Assembly (NCBI GenBank): GCA_017477685.1
Contig: JAFUUT010000200.1
Span: forward strand, 1-5,142
Direction of reading: 5' to 3'
Origin: a bacterium
GTDB lineage: Bacteria; Cyanobacteriota; Vampirovibrionia; Gastranaerophilales; Gastranaerophilaceae
DNA length: 5,142 nt
How positions within the stretch are numbered: position 1 is the first letter of the stretch; the number at the start of each line of letters is the position of its first letter. The position numbers were made by a program, and so were the translations under genes. Shown piece by piece: positions 4,957 through 5,142 of the stretch. The notes under the pieces are model-generated. The model ran no database searches. It saw only the letters and a program-made list of their open reading frames with translations, and was not told the DNA's origin.

Positions 4957-5142
4957 TTATAAATTCTGTAATGCGTTTTTATTACTTTCGATACTTTCTT
5001 TAAGCATCTTTTTAACAATATCGCCTTGGGTATCAAGCATTTTACAAACAGTTTCAATATTTCTTACTTTCGTAGAAAGAATAGTATCGGCATTTGCCGT
5101 AATGTTTCCTGAAATATTTTGATATGCAGCCAAAGCCGCAGA
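4957..5142 (-). CDS. Unrecognised protein, C-terminal 61 residues (5' part beyond window)
   Basis: On the minus strand the frame is open from the right edge to a TAA at 4957-4959. The visible part begins SAALAAYQNISGNITANADT and ends KESIESNKNALQNL. It is polar, predicted helical, with one Cys and no Trp or Pro, and a heptad-like pattern of Ile, Val, Leu and Met around VRNIETVCKMLDTQGDIVKK. This suggests a coiled coil or small helical bundle. No start codon with a ribosome binding site is visible near the edge, so the beginning lies outside. It reads in the same direction as thyX, 65 nt upstream, but a candidate thyX promoter sits between them. The general look recalls small helical motility- or granule-associated proteins, but I do not recognise the family. 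Codon use resembles the neighbours. Confidence 0.65.
   Translation of the reverse strand, partial: SAALAAYQNISGNITANADTILSTKVRNIETVCKMLDTQGDIVKKMLKESIESNKNALQNL

Noticed and set aside
1..5142. CRISPR arrays, tRNA/rRNA genes, insertion sequences, attachment sites, toxin-antitoxin or defence cassettes
   Set aside because: I looked on both strands and saw no spaced direct repeats, cloverleaf-like segments, transposase motifs or terminal inverted repeats. The window reads as ordinary chromosomal genes apart from the items listed.

Overview
The window is AT-rich chromosomal DNA from a bacterium. It carries seven protein-coding genes, two of them cut by the window edges. There are no RNA genes, mobile elements or CRISPR arrays, and no gene-free stretch exceeds 300 bases. 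Three things point to an uncultured low-GC gut-type lineage: the AT-rich codon use, the use of ThyX for thymidylate synthesis, and an unusual zinc-ribbon/Asn-Gly-Arg-rich protein beside rimM-trmD. My best guess is Gastranaerophilales/Melainabacteria (non-photosynthetic relatives of Cyanobacteria). That is recollection plus inference; a Clostridia-like Firmicute is the main alternative.

Layout, left to right. (1) Positions 1-330, plus strand: the C-terminal part of an unrecognised protein with two hydrophobic, Gly/Ala-rich segments, ending tail-to-tail with trmD. The two stop codons lie in the same TTAA. (2) Positions 327-2577, minus strand: a compact operon read right to left. It holds a 347-aa zinc-ribbon/low-complexity/duplicated-domain/AT-hook protein, then rimM (2-nt gap), then trmD (ATGA overlap with rimM). 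A consensus-spaced promoter with an extended -10 lies at 2674-2702, giving a leader of about 90 nt. (3) Positions 2713-3150, minus strand: dtd, D-aminoacyl-tRNA deacylase, with its own candidate promoter. (4) Positions 3248-4150, plus strand: a divergent 300-aa protein that looks like a remote protein-kinase-fold enzyme. (5) Positions 4172-4891, minus strand: thyX, flavin-dependent thymidylate synthase, with its own promoter. (6) Positions 4957-5142, minus strand: the C-terminal end of a further unrecognised gene that runs off the right edge.

The minus-strand block from 3150 to 327 has a translation-quality and RNA-maturation theme. Dtd clears D-amino acids from mischarged tRNA, RimM matures the 30S subunit, and TrmD makes m1G37 in tRNA to prevent frameshifting. 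The 347-aa protein sits directly upstream of rimM and is almost fused to it translationally. In many bacteria that place belongs to rpsP and the small KH protein KhpA. Its architecture (zinc ribbon, RGG-like disordered tract, two copies of a helix-rich module, AT-hook tail) suggests nucleic-acid binding. It is the most interesting uncharacterised item here, followed by the divergent kinase-like protein.
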